Positions 38,687 to 52,603 of a DNA stretch of 64,000 nt are shown one piece after another (positions within the stretch are counted from its first letter, which is position 1; every line of letters begins with the position of its first letter). Origin of the DNA: Sphagnum magellanicum. Lineage: Eukaryota > Streptophyta > Sphagnopsida > Sphagnales > Sphagnaceae. The stretch is taken from positions 29,209,223 to 29,273,222 of the forward strand of contig CM038907.1 in assembly GCA_021904315.1 (NCBI GenBank), written 5' to 3'. Made by a program: the position numbers and the translations under genes. The notes below the pieces were generated by a model that had not been told where the DNA came from, ran no database searches, and saw only the letters and a list, made by a program, of their open reading frames with translations.

Positions 38687-39162
38687 GATTTCTCGATTTC
38701 GATAATACTCCCTGCACGCTCGTTTGTACAAGTACTACTGCAATTCAATTTTGCAGAAACTTGTTATTATCTGAGCAAAACAGGCCCAAAAAAAACAGAA
38801 AAACAGAAAAACACAGAGAGAATGCACACTGAGAGGTCTACACAGAGAGAATGAAGAGACACACACACACACACAGAGACAGAATGAGAGGGAGGTGTGC
38901 ACAGAGAGATGAGAGCTCGGGAAGCAGTCGAACTAAAGAACTCGTGTGCATCATTTATTAAGAACAAGTGTGGAGAATGAATATTTACCTCAAGTTGCAG
39001 CAGCCGGAGAGGTGGCAAGAGTTGAAGAAGTGCGAATGAGGAGGAGGAGAAGAAGAAGCTCGCTCCAAACTTGAACTGCGAGGAGGAGGAGAAGAGAGCG
39101 AGCTCGCTGCAAGTGTGCGGGTGGTGGAAAGGGCGGATACTCGGAGAGCGCAAAGCTCGGTC

Positions 39163-39168
39163 TATATA
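39163..39168 (-). promoter_or_regulatory. TATA box of left AP2-like gene
   Basis: TATATA in ggtctatataaagcc (plus-strand spelling), mirror of 56218-56223. The predicted start lies about 30 bp downstream and is followed by a non-coding first exon. Confidence 0.6.
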
Positions 39169-39978
39169 AAGCCTGGCCTTCTCAAGGAGTCGGCTCTCCC
39201 TTCTCCCTTCCTGCCCCTGTCTGTCTCGGGCACCTAGAATGGACCGGGACCAATCACCGTTCTTAGTTATTACCTACTCTCAAGGATGGATAGATGGATG
39301 AATGAATTAGAGTTGGTGAAGTAGGTCGACACTTTTTCATTGGGGCTTTTTCATCTGGTCCCAAAGGCTGCTATTTACCAGGAATGCCAATTTTAGAGCT
39401 TAGTAATTACTTCTTTACTTACTTTCCACCCAGGTATTCAGCTTTAATCTAGATATATATTTTATTTACTTTTCACCTTTTACTCTTATTTTAGTAAACC
39501 AAAAGGCCTAGGTAAGGCCCTAGGTTACTAGATGTGGGTCCACACTCACTTCTGGTAATGCCATCAACCAAGGGCCTCAACATTTTATTTCACAAAGAAT
39601 TTGGAGCCTCATCAATTTAAGACAAGGTTCGGTTTCATCTTCATTACACACAACTAAACCACTCAAAACAAAAAGAAAAAGTATTATTAATTTGTTCAAC
39701 TAGTACACACACTCTAAAATAAAGATTACGTAATATTAATTATGCAGAACCAATTGAGTGCAATATTAACTTGTTTAAAATATAGAGCCACGTTTATAGT
39801 TATTTTCAATAAAATCATATTTATGTACTTAAAGAATATGAACCATTTAAAAATGAGGCAACAACATTTTTAATTTAGATTCTAATTCAATTTCAAAAAT
39901 AAGTTGGTTCTTTAGTTAAGTTCTAATTATAGTTCCAAAAGAAAAAACTTAGAACCTCAATGTGTCTAAATGAATACC

Positions 39979-40952
39979 AAAGAAAAAGAAGATATAATGT
40001 TGCACAAAAAGGTTGAAGATCGATCGAGGTGGAGTTAGTTTCTTTTACATGACAAGGACCCTTACCAGGATGAAACCTACTATCAATTTAGTTGTCTCCG
40101 TAACAAGGTTCCATCCACTTAGTTTGGTGGGTGGTTTGTTTACTTGGGTTCAGTTCGGATGTGCAAAGAGTTGAAAATGGTAAGGAACACTAAAAAAATT
40201 TAGCTTTCGCCCCCACTTGAAACTAGGTCATGTCCAACTAGGTCATGTTGAAACTTGTTAATATTTCCCAGTTTACTATCCTAGTTTAGCATGATTTACA
40301 CATAGTGTTAAACCATCATCGGTGACAAAAGTTATCATCATTATAATCGTTAGGATCTTTTGAAAAAAAACATTTGGTGTTAGTAATCATGAAAGTTAAG
40401 CACATAAGAAAGTTTGCAAGTTCATACATGAGGCCAATGCTACATGTCACAATCTTTTGACTCTTTAATAAAAATGGCCATTCATTCACACCATAGCCAT
40501 TGTTTTCTGTACTTTCTGCACCCCCCACCCCCACACCCTTTTTTTTTGGATAAGTGCAAAGAATGGTGGGATGAGATTGATGTTGGCCAGTTTTTGTTTT
40601 TGGTGTGGGATGATGGGTGGGAATTAGGCATGGAGTTCTTTCTTTTGGAACATGGGTCAAGTATGCAATTTTTTTTTTAAAATAATAAATTTTTGTGGGT
40701 TTAGGCATGTAATTGACATGGTTGGTCTCAAAAAAAAAAAAAACTCTTGTTAGTAACATTTTATCACCAGTATCATGGAGCTAGTTAGGGCGTGTTTAGC
40801 ATTTCCCTCTTCTCTTTGGACCTTCCCATGTAATGTTCTTGTAGCCCATAGCTTAGTTTTTGCTAAGGTAGAAAGAAGCTGAGTCTCCCTACCCTGTACC
40901 AACTTGGGTGAACCATGCCTTCATTAATACCATGGTAAACCCAATTCTTTTG
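39979..40952. repeat. large inverted repeat, left inner arm (diverged)
   Basis: 39979-40082 pairs inverted with 54719-54824, and 40080-40952 pairs inverted with 47430-48303. Unlike the outer arm it shows visible substitutions and small indels (roughly one difference per 10-20 bp). The uninterrupted join at about 40077-40082 is the empty site of the transposon in the right arm. Confidence 0.85.
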
Positions 40953-41503
40953 GGTTGCTTCTAAACATTATAGGTACCCCATCCCTAGACTAAATTGGGG
41001 TCTTTTAGTTCAAATTTTACTTTTCTTGGGTTAAGCATGGGCTTGAAGATGCCGTACTCAAGAAGGTGAAGGTACTTGGTACCTTGGCCATTTGTGTATC
41101 CACACCAAATAAGCTAGTAATGTCCTTTATTGCCATGTTTGATTCAAGAAGTCTAGGTAGCCTAATATTAATTCACACTAGTCTGCAAACCAAAGCAAAT
41201 TTCTTGAGATTGGTTAGTAAGTCTAGGTAGGCCCTAGAGGTTGCCCAACTCTGTCCTTGGTCATTCCTTTGTGGCTCAGAGTCCATACGAGTATTGGGTG
41301 GGTACTTGGTGTGGTTGGAAAAATCCCTTAGTTCTAATTAGTAAAAATTTGATTCGAATTGACACTCAGTTTCAAAACTAGAATTTCAAATAAAATTGAT
41401 TTGGGATCTCTTAATTGTAAATCCCAAATCTATTTGTGTGGAATCAAATTTGATATCAAAACTATTATATATATATATATAATTTAGACTTCATGTTGTT
41501 TCA
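40953..41503. other. spacer of the inverted repeat, left part
   Basis: No gene recognised; ends with a (TA)n run at 41466-41481 next to the CACTA-like element. Confidence 0.5.
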
Positions 41504-41933
41504 CACATTAGAAGAAAAACATGTATTTTCGACTACTCTTGTGACTAAATTTTAGTCGCAAGAGACATTTTGCAACTAAAATCTTTTTAATCGCCTAAGA
41601 CAAGTCGCATGTGATAAACTAGTCATAAAGAAAAAGTCAATAAATACATTTCATCCTTTGACTCCATTGTATACGTATTGTCACATGCGACTAAGATGCA
41701 ACTATTTTGGTCACAATTGAAAGCAAATCATGTGTTGCCACGTGTCTTAATATATTATTATTATTATTATTATTATTTTGAAATAATTTAAAACATTCAA
41801 TTCAAATACTTGGATGATTTTATATTATGACACGTGGCCCAATGTAAATATGCCACGTGGCATAAAAATAATTTAATAAAAATATTAATATTAGGTTGGT
41901 AGGTACATAAATAGGTGTCTACAATCCTTACCC

Positions 41934-41979
41934 ACCTACCTACCTACCTACCTACCTACCTACCTACCTACCTACCTAC
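41934..41979. repeat. (CCTA)n microsatellite
   Basis: About eleven CCTA units inside the smaller CACTA-like element, followed at 41985-42125 by scattered complementary TAGG words, so a hairpin is possible. Confidence 0.9.
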
Positions 41980-43189
41980 TACTTAGGTAAGTAAGTTCTA
42001 CCCTCCTAGGTTAAATACCTATTCATATAAGTAGGTACTTAAATAGGTAGGTACATAGGTCGACTTAAATGGGTAGGTCAAACTAAGTACCTACCTAATT
42101 AGATAGATAAATAGGTTGGGGAGGTAAGTATTTTAGAATTGTGCATTATTTGTTTTTTAATTTTGGGTTGAGCCTTTTGATTAACTCATCCCATGTGCAC
42201 AAATTTTTTAATGTGAAATTGGATGGGCATACCCCCCTTGCTTATATAGTGTTCAAAATAAGAATGAAGAACAAACAATATGGGATAAGTTTTGAAGTTG
42301 CAACTTCCTTACAAACTAAGTTGCAATTTCAAAACTTTCTTCATGCCTTACTTTCTTAGTTTTTAGATTTTAAAAAAATTCAAGTACTAGATAATTAGAT
42401 AATCATTTAATCAATAATGATGAAATTTACATATATTTAAATTATAAACTATACACTACAAATATTCAATATTCATTATCAATTAATTAAATAAGTAATA
42501 ATTTATTAATATTTAATAAACTAGTTATCTAGTTACTCACGAGTTATTAATACATAATTCATCAATATTAAAAATATTTTATTATTTTTTAGAATCTGAT
42601 TGAATTATATATAATATAATTAATGTGAAAACTAATTTAATCACTATAATTTAAAATAAATATTTAAAATATTTATTTTAAAATTATAAATAATGAATTA
42701 AAAATTATTATTCAATTAATTACATTATTTATTTTATAATAAAATTTATTGTTGTAAAAATTATTATAGGTCAAGTAATTTTTTTCTCTTGGTAATTATT
42801 AACTATAAATACAATAATTTGTTAAACATAGCATTAATTCTCATAATTACTATAAAATTACAATAAAATATTTATCATAGATGATTAATCATAGAATTTT
42901 TAAAGATAATATTATTATATAATAATTTGTGAAATTAAAATCAGTGAAATAATTATGTTCAATTAGAAAATAATTATGGACATACTAATTAATTCTTATC
43001 TGAAGTAATTACAATGATTTTAAAGTAATGTCACATTAATTTAATAAATTAATTTCTTCTAATATAAAATATAAATTATGTAATATACAAATCTATGTTA
43101 TAACAATAATTATTTTGTGTCAATTAGATTTAATAAACATAATCATTTATAATTATTTATAAAAGTGATTTATTATGGATAACACTAGT

Positions 43190-43800
43190 AGAAAAAACCC
43201 TTGAAACTCAATCAATAATTTTTTGAATTCAAATATAAATTTAAGATTCCAAAATAGTAATTCAGAATTCAAATATCAAGTTTTAGATCAAATAAAAATT
43301 TCAAAGTTAAATAAAAAATTTCAGAATTGAAATGTTAATTTTCAGATTCAAATAATAATATTTAAAATTAAAATTTCTATTTTAAAACTCAATTAATAAT
43401 TTTCTGAATTTAATTATTAATTTTGAGAATCCAAAATAATAATTTGGAATTCAAATTTCAACTTTCAAGTCAAATAATTTCTTAAGACTTAAATTTCAAA
43501 CTTTTAGAATTCAAATATGAAATTTTAAGTTCAAATAAAAATATTTAAAATCAAGTTGCCGATTTTTAGACTTAATAAAGTTTGTAAAATTGAAATAATA
43601 ATTTTTAGAATCGAAAATAATAATTTAAAATTCAAATATCGATTTTTAGATCAAATAAGTTTTTTGAATTTAAATAACAATTTTCAGAATTGAAATGTTA
43701 ATTTTCATATTCAAATAATAATATTCAAAATTGAAATGTCCATTTTTAGACGCAATTACTAATTTTCAGACTTGAAATATTAATTTTCAGATTCATTATA
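43190..43800. repeat. degenerate AT-rich tandem repeats
   Basis: Repeating phrases such as ttcagaattgaaatgttaat and ttcaaataataat recur about every 35-45 bp with heavy decay, inside the smaller CACTA-like element. Confidence 0.7.
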
Positions 43801-45722
43801 TGAACAATATATATATGTATGCATATTTATATATAGTACATACATTAAAATACACCCTTATGTCATTGTAGAATACCTTTAGGATGTAACTAATTTGGTG
43901 ACTATTGCGACTAATGGGACATATCAATGTATTAATGGATGAAAATAAATGTAAAATTGATGCAATCAATAGGATGAAATTTCTAATAGTTGCATCATAG
44001 TTGCGAAAATGACCAAAATAGTTGAAAGTTGGTCTTGTAGTTGCAAATATTCACAAATCTAGTCACAAACGACTAGAAGTCGCATGTAATTGTAAATTAA
44101 ATGGTTACATTTTGGCTGATTTCTACTAGTGACACTACCATTGACAATGATTAAATTATTTTTTGTGAACATAATAATTTTGTTGTAGTTAATTTTGTCT
44201 TTTTAGAAGATATGGACTATGGACTTCCTATTGCATACACAACTCCACATGTATCTCCTAGTTGTTCCTTTCGGACCTCATAGTCCTTATCTCTTACACA
44301 ACCTCCTTTCAAGACTAAGTCATTACCGTATCACATGTGGGTTATTAAAGGCTTACGCAAGGAGCTCTTTGCGTAAGGGAGCTAAAAGAATTAGGATGTG
44401 TCTTACCCAAGAAAAAACCCCTTTCCCCTCCATCTTACTTATCTTATCCTATCCATCCAAACCTAGCCTAGGTGCTCACCAAACCAAACCTAGATCACTA
44501 CCCTTTAACCCAGTGTTTTTTTTTTTTTTTTTTTTTTTTTCAATTTTGTGATGTGGCCATATTGGCAATCATCCAGAGGAAGGTTTAGCCATTTGGATGT
44601 AGACCAACTATGAAAGTAAAAATCTATTAAAATATTTTTATGTTGTGATTATTTGCTTGAACAATGTGAGAAACATGACGAATTTTTCAAATTTTGAAAA
44701 AAAACTAGGAAAAATAAGAATATTCAACAAAATATTGTTCTTTTGAAAAAACAAATCATCAAATGACAAATTTTCACCAAAGAAAAAAATGCTGCATTAA
44801 CATATCAAAACTAGTTATGTGTTAACTAATGACCAACAAATCCAAGAAGTTTGAGGACTTGGAATGAGCAACAATTTGAAGATTATATGCTACCATGAAA
44901 CACCATGAGCATAATGAATTTGAACATTCAAAACCAAGTGGAAGATAAATCAAATCTTTGTATGATAAATCTAGGGCATTGAAGAGGGAGGGGGGAATGA
45001 GCATATAAGTGAAGTGAAATAAACATTCATTATTTTGTTCTTCGGTACTCAATGAAGGACAGTTGGTTTTTACGACCACTCTTTTGCAAATAGGGTTTGA
45101 TATGAATCTCCTGTCTTTGACTTATTGACCATCATAGATAAGTTAGGGTTACATATGGTCCAAAACAAATGTATTGTGGGTTTGGACTCTTTTTGTGTCT
45201 TTCAAAGATCTTTCTGTGTGTGATGAATTTATGGAACATCCTTGCACATAGTTCACCCCCAAAAATGGAACACTAAATGGAAAAAGAAAAAAATGTCAAG
45301 CAAAGTTACAGTGTCACAAATTATGACCACCATAACTCCTAATTCTTGAGGAGGAAAACGAATTGTACCCAAGGCCAGCTTTGAGTTTCATACAATTGGA
45401 AACCTAATGCACTACTACCATCTCCACCCATACCCTCTATTTGGGCCTCTAGCAATGTTTATCACATCTGAAATGGTGTACTAATTATTTCTCAATCCCC
45501 ACCCACAAACACAAAAAAATGGAGAATAGGAGGAGAGATTATTTAAACCCAAGACCCCTTGGGCGAATGGAAAGCAGTCATTTCAACATAACTCATTATC
45601 TTTTACAAGAACAAGGTCCTATGCACTTTAGGGACGATATTGGTCCTCTCCATTAAGTGGTTATCCTTCATCTATAAAGAAGTACCCCCCTGCCCCCTCC
45701 CCCCCCTTTACAATGGGGGTAT

Positions 45723-46060
45723 TGGCCCAGGCCAAAAATGGTGACAAACAGTTTTGGAAATAGAAATTTCATGTAGCCAATGGGAAGGCTCAGCATGCAC
45801 TCCAAGTGCCTTGCTTTATTTTCTTTTAAGTTTTGAGTTTGGGGGGAAGGGAGGATTTTTTTCTTTTTTCCTTTGTTCCCAACATGTTCCCTTCATGTTC
45901 TCAATGGGTTCCCATCAGGTTCCCAATATGTTCCCTAGTTTTCCAATGTGTTCCCCAATGGTGTTCCCAATATCACCTGGCTTTAATCCCATATGTTTTG
46001 CCGAAAGTCCTCCTTCTCACCTATTTATGTGGGCCAAAGGGTGAGGCATTCCATCTTTCC
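45723..46060. repeat. diverged direct repeat, unit 1
   Basis: Shares gaaatagaaatttcatg, agccaatgggaag and runs of ttccc/tgttc words with unit 2 at 46247-46525; unit spacing is about 520 bp. Confidence 0.7.
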
Positions 46061-46246
46061 ATAGAATCTTCTATATTGGGTGAGCCTCCATACTTTTAAC
46101 TTTTTTTTTGCCATGGACCAATCAAATTGGCTCATTGCAAACGAAAAAAAGTTGGCCTTGTGATGCACCCCAACTAATTAATATGAAATAGAATAAGTAC
46201 CCCCAGTTGAATAAATACTATGTCCCCAAATTTTTGCCTTTGCCAT

Positions 46247-46525
46247 TAACCCAGGCCAAACATGGTGACAAGGAGTTTTTGAAATAGAAATTTCATGCAG
46301 CCAATGGGAAGTCTTAGCATACACTCATGATGGGCCTTGATTTTTCCTTTTTGGGGGTGGGGTGTGGAGAGTCTTTTTTTTAAAAATTTTCCTTGTTCTC
46401 AATGTGTTCTTAACATGTTTTCATCACGTTCCCTTGAGGTTCCCCAAGTTCCCAAGTTGTTCCATAATGCATTCCAAGTAGCACCTCAATTTTATCCCAT
46501 ATGGTTTGCCCAAAGTTCAACTCTC
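46247..46525. repeat. diverged direct repeat, unit 2
   Basis: Second unit of the pair starting at 45723, with clear point differences and a shorter 3' part. Confidence 0.7.
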
Positions 46526-47429
46526 ATGTATATAAACTGAAAGGGTAGGCCATTGGGGAATTCATTTGATTCTATTTTGCAACTGGGGGTCTAAAGAGGT
46601 GCTTCCATTGGGGAGTGCTCAATGTTCCAAAAAAATTGCTATTAGGCCAATGAATATGGCTCTTTCAAAAATTTTAAAGAAAAGTTATGAACACACCCAT
46701 GAACTAATTAATACAAATCACACCAAGTCCCCAATGTTTAATGTTGTTGGGTTAAGAGCATGCCCAACATAATGAGTACATAAGCCTTTATAACACAGTT
46801 TGGATGAAGATTTACAGAACAACACTTTGAATCTACTTTGGGTTGATAAAAAAACATTTTCGCAGTGCCTTGGAAAAGTAGCTACGGCAGGAAAAAATTG
46901 TTTCTCAACAATGAATATGATTGTTTCTCATTGGCCAACTACCTCTAATTAATGATTGGCCTAAGTGGTGACAGTTAAATATTTTCTCAGTAAGTATTGT
47001 TCAACTTTTCAGGTTCATGGGTGGGAATGGGGATGAAACTAAACAGTGCACACTGGATATGCTACATTTTGATAGAGTTTTGGCATGGGGCATGCTCTAA
47101 TAAGAGCAACCCACTTGTGCCCTGTATGTGGCCCTGCACAAGAAAAAGTACATCCAAAATATACTAGGAAGGCCATTTTAATGCTAGTGGCTAAGTTGGT
47201 CTAAGAAGAACTCCAGTGGTGCCCAGTATGTACTTGGATGAAGTCAAAACTACTATTGGGCAGTTTTCAGGAATTGGATGAGAATCATTTGGATATTCAA
47301 CTTGGTTTCATTGGATACTATACCAGGGTAGGGTAATGGGACTTTATCTTATTTCAGTTCTCAATCCTTATGCACATTAAAAAATACAAAGTATAGTCAT
47401 TTATGATTTTTTTCTTTCAAAAGGCCTTT

Positions 47430-48303
47430 CAAAAATTGGGTTTACCATGGTAGCAATGAAAGTACTGGTTCACCCAAGTTGGTACAGGGTAGGGAGATTC
47501 AGCTTCTTACTACCTTAGTAAAAACTAAGCTATGGGCTACAAGAACATTACATGGGAAGGTCCAAAAAGAAGAGGGAAATGCTAAACACACTCTAACTAG
47601 CTCCATGATACTGGTGGTAAAATGCTACTAACAAGAGTTTTTTTTTTTTTTGAGACCAATCATGTCAATTACATGCCTAAACCCACAAAAAATTATTATT
47701 TAAAAAAAAATTGCATACTTGACCCATGTTCCAAAAGTAAGAACTCCATGCCTAATTCCCACCCATCATCCCACACCAAAAACAAAAACTAGCCAACATC
47801 AATCTCATCCCACTATTCTTTGCACTTATCCAAAAGAAAAGGGGTGTGGGGGCAGGGGGGTGCAGAAAGTAGAGAAAACAATGGCCGTGGTGTGAATGAA
47901 TGGCCATTTTTATTAAAGAATCAAAAGATTGTGACATGTAGCATTGGCCTCATGTATGAACTTGCAAACTTTCTTATGTGCTTAACTTTCACGATTACTA
48001 TCACCAAATGTCTTTTTTCAAAAGATCCTAATGATTATAATGATGATAACTTTTGTCACCGATGATGGTTTAACACACTGTGTAAATCATGCTAAACTAG
48101 GATAGCAAACTAGGAAATGTTAACAAGTTTCAACATGACCTAGTCAGACACGACTTAGTCTCAAGTGGGGATGAAAGTTAAATCTTTTAAGTGTTCCTTA
48201 CCATTTTCAACTCTTTGCACATCCAAGCTGTGAACCCAAGTAAACAAACCACCCACCAAACTAAGTGGATGGAACCTTGTTTTGGAAACAACTCAATTGA
48301 TAG
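47430..48303. repeat. large inverted repeat, right inner arm (proximal part)
   Basis: Inverted match to 40080-40952 with visible substitutions and small indels. It ends in ttgatag, the left target flank of the 6.4-kb CACTA-like element. Confidence 0.85.
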
Positions 48304-49357
48304 CACAAGAAGGAAAACCTTAATTTGCAACTAGTGTTTACGACTGTTTTTTAGTCGAAAGAGACATTTTACAACTAACTATCTAATAGTCGCCTAAGAC
48401 AAGTTGCAGACGACAAATAGTCGCATGAGACATTACATTAGGATGACGTCATTAGATGATAGATGAAAACTAAATTTAGTATATAATGTCTCATCCTATG
48501 GGGCCAGTATATACATAGTGTATATGGGGCATCATTTTGTGACTATAAATTGCAACTATTTTGATGGATCCAATCTCCAATCATGTGGAGACACATGTTA
48601 TGGCCAAGAATTTTCTAAATATCACGATCTGGGAAAATCAGACCTAAATCTTAAGGCCAAGAAATGGCCATGTCTTTTGTGTTTGGCTAATTGACATGTG
48701 CCACATGGCTCATTATGAACATCATGGCATTCATATATTTATTAAAAAACCCTAGATATATCCCAATCATTAGATGGCAAGAATAAGGATCTTGACACGT
48801 GTCACATTATTATTTGAATGGAAATTTCAAATTTGTCACATCTTCTAAAGATTGAGGAATAGAAACATGCCACATGGTCATGTTAAATAATTTGTAAAAT
48901 ATATTTTTATTTAAATGGAATAATGAACCCCAATTTAAAATTATGAATTGAGGTTAACATTTTAAGGTTTAATTAATAATGTTCTAGGGTTAGGGTTACC
49001 ATGGCTCACTAATCACACACAAAATGGACATGGAAAATGCTTACCATTAAGTTAATACAAAACTCAATGAGCACACTCACCTTAAGTTTTGCAAAGATGG
49101 AAAAATGTTTTGTATTGAACATGGGTTCCTACCTTAATGTAATCAATAATACTTAATTTGAATAACTAGATGATCCACATATAAACACAATGATTAGTCT
49201 ATCTGTTTTGCTGGCTAGGGTGAGTGTGCTGTCTTGCCAGCCTCGGTAACACAGGTGGCTATGAAATGTCATCTGGTCTTTAAGCCCTGCCACTATTTCC
49301 TCTTCTACCCCCAAATCCATTATTCTTATACATGTACTTTGGTTTGAACATAGCATT

Positions 49358-50026
49358 CTACAAATCCAGATGATGAACCCCATTTGGCTTCCTCTCATGT
49401 GAATCTTTTAATTCACTACGTTGAATTTGATCTGAATTGGCACCCTGTATGTGCAATGCATCAAAGGCTGCTTCCCAATCATCCTTTGCATCATGTGTGT
49501 TTTCATTGTCATTAGACCCACTTCCTGTGTAATTGCTACTTGTGCAACTGCTATCAGACCTTGATTTGCTCTCATCACAACACCATCCATCAACTAAACT
49601 TTGTTTTTGTTCATTTCCTCCATGTAATTCCCCACTTTCAAAGCACATGGGACAACTTTCACCATGTTCTGACCTGGAAACCTCTTTTTTTGTGTGCTTG
49701 CATTCACCATTAGAGCCATTGACCACTGATTGAGATTTTGTTGGAGGTGAACTTGTAGGTATGTGATCATTAGTAGTCACACTTGATCCAAATGCCTAAC
49801 TGCAACTTTGGCCTAAAGTCCCAATGCTCTCCTGCCCTACACAATCTACCTCACCTGGCTCATGGTGATGTTGTGGCTCTATCCTTCCTTGCTTACCTAC
49901 ACATAACACCATTAAACTGCTTAATGCACCCTTTTCAATGCAGTAGTGTTGGAAGGTAGATGTGTGTGGGCTATATTGATATTGCCTCCTCCTGGCATTA
50001 GAGGTGTGAGTGATCATTTCAAACAA
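49358..50026 (-). pseudogene. exon-like open frame inside the CACTA element, one stop
   Basis: Two same-frame open segments (50026-49796 and 49780-49358) are separated only by a stop near 49796-49798. Together they would encode over 200 residues: Ser/Asn-rich, with a CPMC pair (SCPMCFESGELHGG) and the segment DDWEAAFDALHIQG. I do not recognise the family. The amino-acid composition is more protein-like than the surrounding AT-rich DNA, so a captured host gene fragment is possible. Confidence 0.3.
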
Positions 50027-51884
50027 GGGGAAAATGACACTATCAGGTGCATGAAGGAATTCCTGATTTTGGACGTGATCTGAGTGCTCATGATTTCAAG
50101 CTCCAGTTATGCATTTTGGAGTTGCTCATGGAACTTTATTCCAAAACCTTAAAACCCATATCTTTGAAGGAAAAAAGGTTTCAGGGTTCAGTTAGGGACC
50201 AAATGAAAACTACATAATTCCATAGTCTCTCCCACTTATAAACAGGCAGAGCCAACAAACAAAAAACCTTCAAATCATTTTTCCTCTTACTCTAAAAATG
50301 GAATTAGTTATGTTCAGATTGTTATATTGGAGGCTGAGGGAAATGAACTTGGAAAGTTTGCATGAATGCCTCTTTGAAGCAACTAGACACTAGAACGAAG
50401 GCAAAGACACCCCTAAGTATATAGAAAAATTATAGTTAATCTGTACACAAATTACAATGGATAGATTGTGAAGAGCAATGGCCATTACTAGAACTTTGTG
50501 AAGGCCAGACTGCAGCACAACTCCTTTGTGCACTATGGACTTTTCTTATGAAATCATCCTAAGAGGAAAATACCTATTCCTCCATAGTTGAAGTCAAATG
50601 TGGTATACAAGGTTGCATTGTAGGAGTTGAGAACTCACTTGGAATCTATGTGCCCAATGGATGCTCACTTTTGATTTTCCTTTGGTTTGTTTTCCTTTCC
50701 CATAACCTAGATCATGACAGAATGGATGCCTGACAATTTTCCTAGCTCAAATGGTTATTAAAGTGACACACCAGAACCCTAAATATTATCATTTAAAAAA
50801 CATGTAAACCACTGAGCAAAATAGATGAGTAATAATGTTTTGCTCAATTGCTATTTTGCTCAACTATTTGAGCATTACCAAAGCATTATTCAAATTCACT
50901 ATCTGAATTCATTTGTATGTGGAGAACACAAAACATGACCCACTCAAGGAAAGTCAATAAGACAATAATGTGCCAATTCAGTTGTTGCAGAAATAGTAGT
51001 AGCCTCCTCTATTATTTCTCAATATTGCACAATGAACATCCAAAATCTTGTCTGATGAGGATGAGGCCCTGCAATTCCTGCACATAACGAGAGGAGGGAG
51101 GCATTGGTCATTACATGTGCTTTAGTGTAGAAATGTCCTCATTTACTTTCTCCCTCTTTGCTGGTTGCAAGTTATAGTACAACTGGCTTGTTATCTGCTC
51201 CCACTGTCACACAACACCAACCACACAATTGTAGTTTGTCAAAGAAGCATTTCAAGTGTCTCAAGAAGCAGGATACTAGCAAATAATGAGTAGGATATGT
51301 CAGACCTTAAATTAGCATTCAAGGGAGTTAGGTAGTTGAGAGGCAAACATGTCTACAATTCCAAGACTGTTGCATTATGTTTTCTATATTACTCACTGCA
51401 AAATTGAGAGATTGTAGGTGAGGTTACACAATTCTTATGAGCTAGACCCTCATCATTTGCTAACCAGTGCATGCTTTTTGTTGGCCTGTTGATTTGCTAC
51501 AAGAAACCTCATATAGATCCAAAGTTTCTGCTGGCAACAAAGTCATTACAAAATCCCCACGCATGAGACAAAGATGCTCTGACTAGAGGCTACAGTTTCA
51601 AACACCATTTAACGATTGAGATATCGACCTTTCTGATGGCTTTGACAGAGTGAAGCTTGGGCTCATACTTTGGAATTGGGCAAAACTTGTGGTTGTGCTA
51701 CAGACAACCCATCAAGAAAACAAGATCAGAATGATAACTTGAACTTGCATATATGTCCTCTACAAAAAAAATTGCAACAACAAATCCTTCTTAAAAAACT
51801 CGAACTATATCATATCGAATTCTCATACAATGTCACCCCACTGGTTTACAGAGGTTCGGGGAACAACTACAAGTTATAAATACC

Positions 51885-52603
51885 TCAGTAATCAAGGCTA
51901 CAATATCATTGTTGTCTCCATGTTTGCTTGATTTTTTCCCATCATGCATAGAAGAAGCTCCAGCATTGTGTACAAACTTGCTTGTCTGCTTGAAAATTGC
52001 TGAAGTGAATGTAGGCATACTTATTCACATAGCAGATGGCCCATTGGATTGCTGAGTCCTGCTTGAGGCATCCTGCATGCAAAACATAGACCATTGTGCA
52101 GACATTAGCACTAAAGGTATGAAAAGCCCCATTTTGGGTAACAAAATGTTATGTTCAGAGAACATGTGCAAGAGGTCTTCAATCATGACTAAACCTAGTA
52201 GTTAGCAAAAAGTTTAAATGTGGGAGATTAAATGTGTTACTAGAAATCACATTGAGTAGCAAACCTTTCAAAACCACTAGAAAAATTGTATTTCATTAAA
52301 GGATCAATCACATAGAAACAAATGTGTGCAGTTGTGTACTGTGACTGGCATTCTCTTGCTAGGGCTTTTATGATGTCTTACACTCTTTCTTTGATTGGAT
52401 ACACAGCTTTTTCTGGAACCTAACTGGCTACTCACTAGCGCTTGAACTTCTCCACTTCTCTCCAAAATGGTGTTGGATTTGTTTGATAGTCCTCCACCAA
52501 TAGCTTGCCTTGAAACTGCACTAGCTGGCATGTTTATTCTCAATACAAATTGTCGAATCTTGTTCTCTAGAACTAGTCCTGCAATTACCATTAAACCCAC
52601 CAA
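51885..52603 (-). pseudogene. further exon-like pieces inside the CACTA element
   Basis: Minus-strand open pieces at 52603-52304 (NMPASAVSRQAIGGGLSNKS region) and about 52069-51885 (acceptor-like tgcatgcag before DASSRTQQSNGPSAM, a stop, then FTSAIFKQTSKFVHNAGASS up to a gag|gta donor). Same strand as the 49358-50026 segment, so all could derive from one captured multi-exon gene. Family unknown. Confidence 0.25.

Larger units (their letters stand above)
35709..39978. repeat. large inverted repeat, left outer arm
   Basis: Mirror of 55408-59677: position x pairs with 95386 minus x at both ends, so there is no net insertion or deletion over 4270 bp. Every stretch I compared, including introns and upstream DNA, was identical. 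It carries one complete AP2-like gene with its promoter. Confidence 0.95.
41504..44131. mobile_element. non-autonomous CACTA-like (CMC/EnSpm) transposon
   Basis: The 5' end reads CACATTAGAAGAAAAACATG and the inverted 3' end CACTAGTAGAAATCAGCC. Subterminal regions carry many copies of gcgact/agtcgc words (41530-41720 and 44030-44100), the usual binding-site arrangement in CACTA elements. The 5' 200 bp is related to that of the element at 48304. The interior is AT-rich, holds a tetranucleotide array and a degenerate repeat block, and encodes no protein. A clean 3-bp target duplication was not seen (TCA on the left, ACA on the right), so the borders are approximate. Confidence 0.65.
44132..47429. 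other. spacer of the inverted repeat, right part
   Basis: No gene recognised. Contains a T run at 44516-44540 and a diverged direct repeat pair. AT-rich DNA with simple repeats elsewhere. Confidence 0.5.

Noticed and set aside
38767-39153. 128-codon open frame (minus) and its mirror at 56233-56619
   Set aside because: It covers the CT-rich 5' leader, the 5' UTR intron and the TATA-proximal region of the AP2-like gene. Its Ser/Leu/Val-rich product reflects CT and GT repeats and matches nothing known.
40316-40759. 147-codon open frame (minus), partly mirrored at 47820-48065
   Set aside because: It lies in the diverged inner inverted repeat. The frame is not preserved in the other copy and the codons are driven by homopolymers.
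45535-45615. Possible second SINE or tRNA-like B box (gggtttaaat on the minus strand)
   Set aside because: The B-box word deviates at several positions and no A box or foldable tRNA was found.
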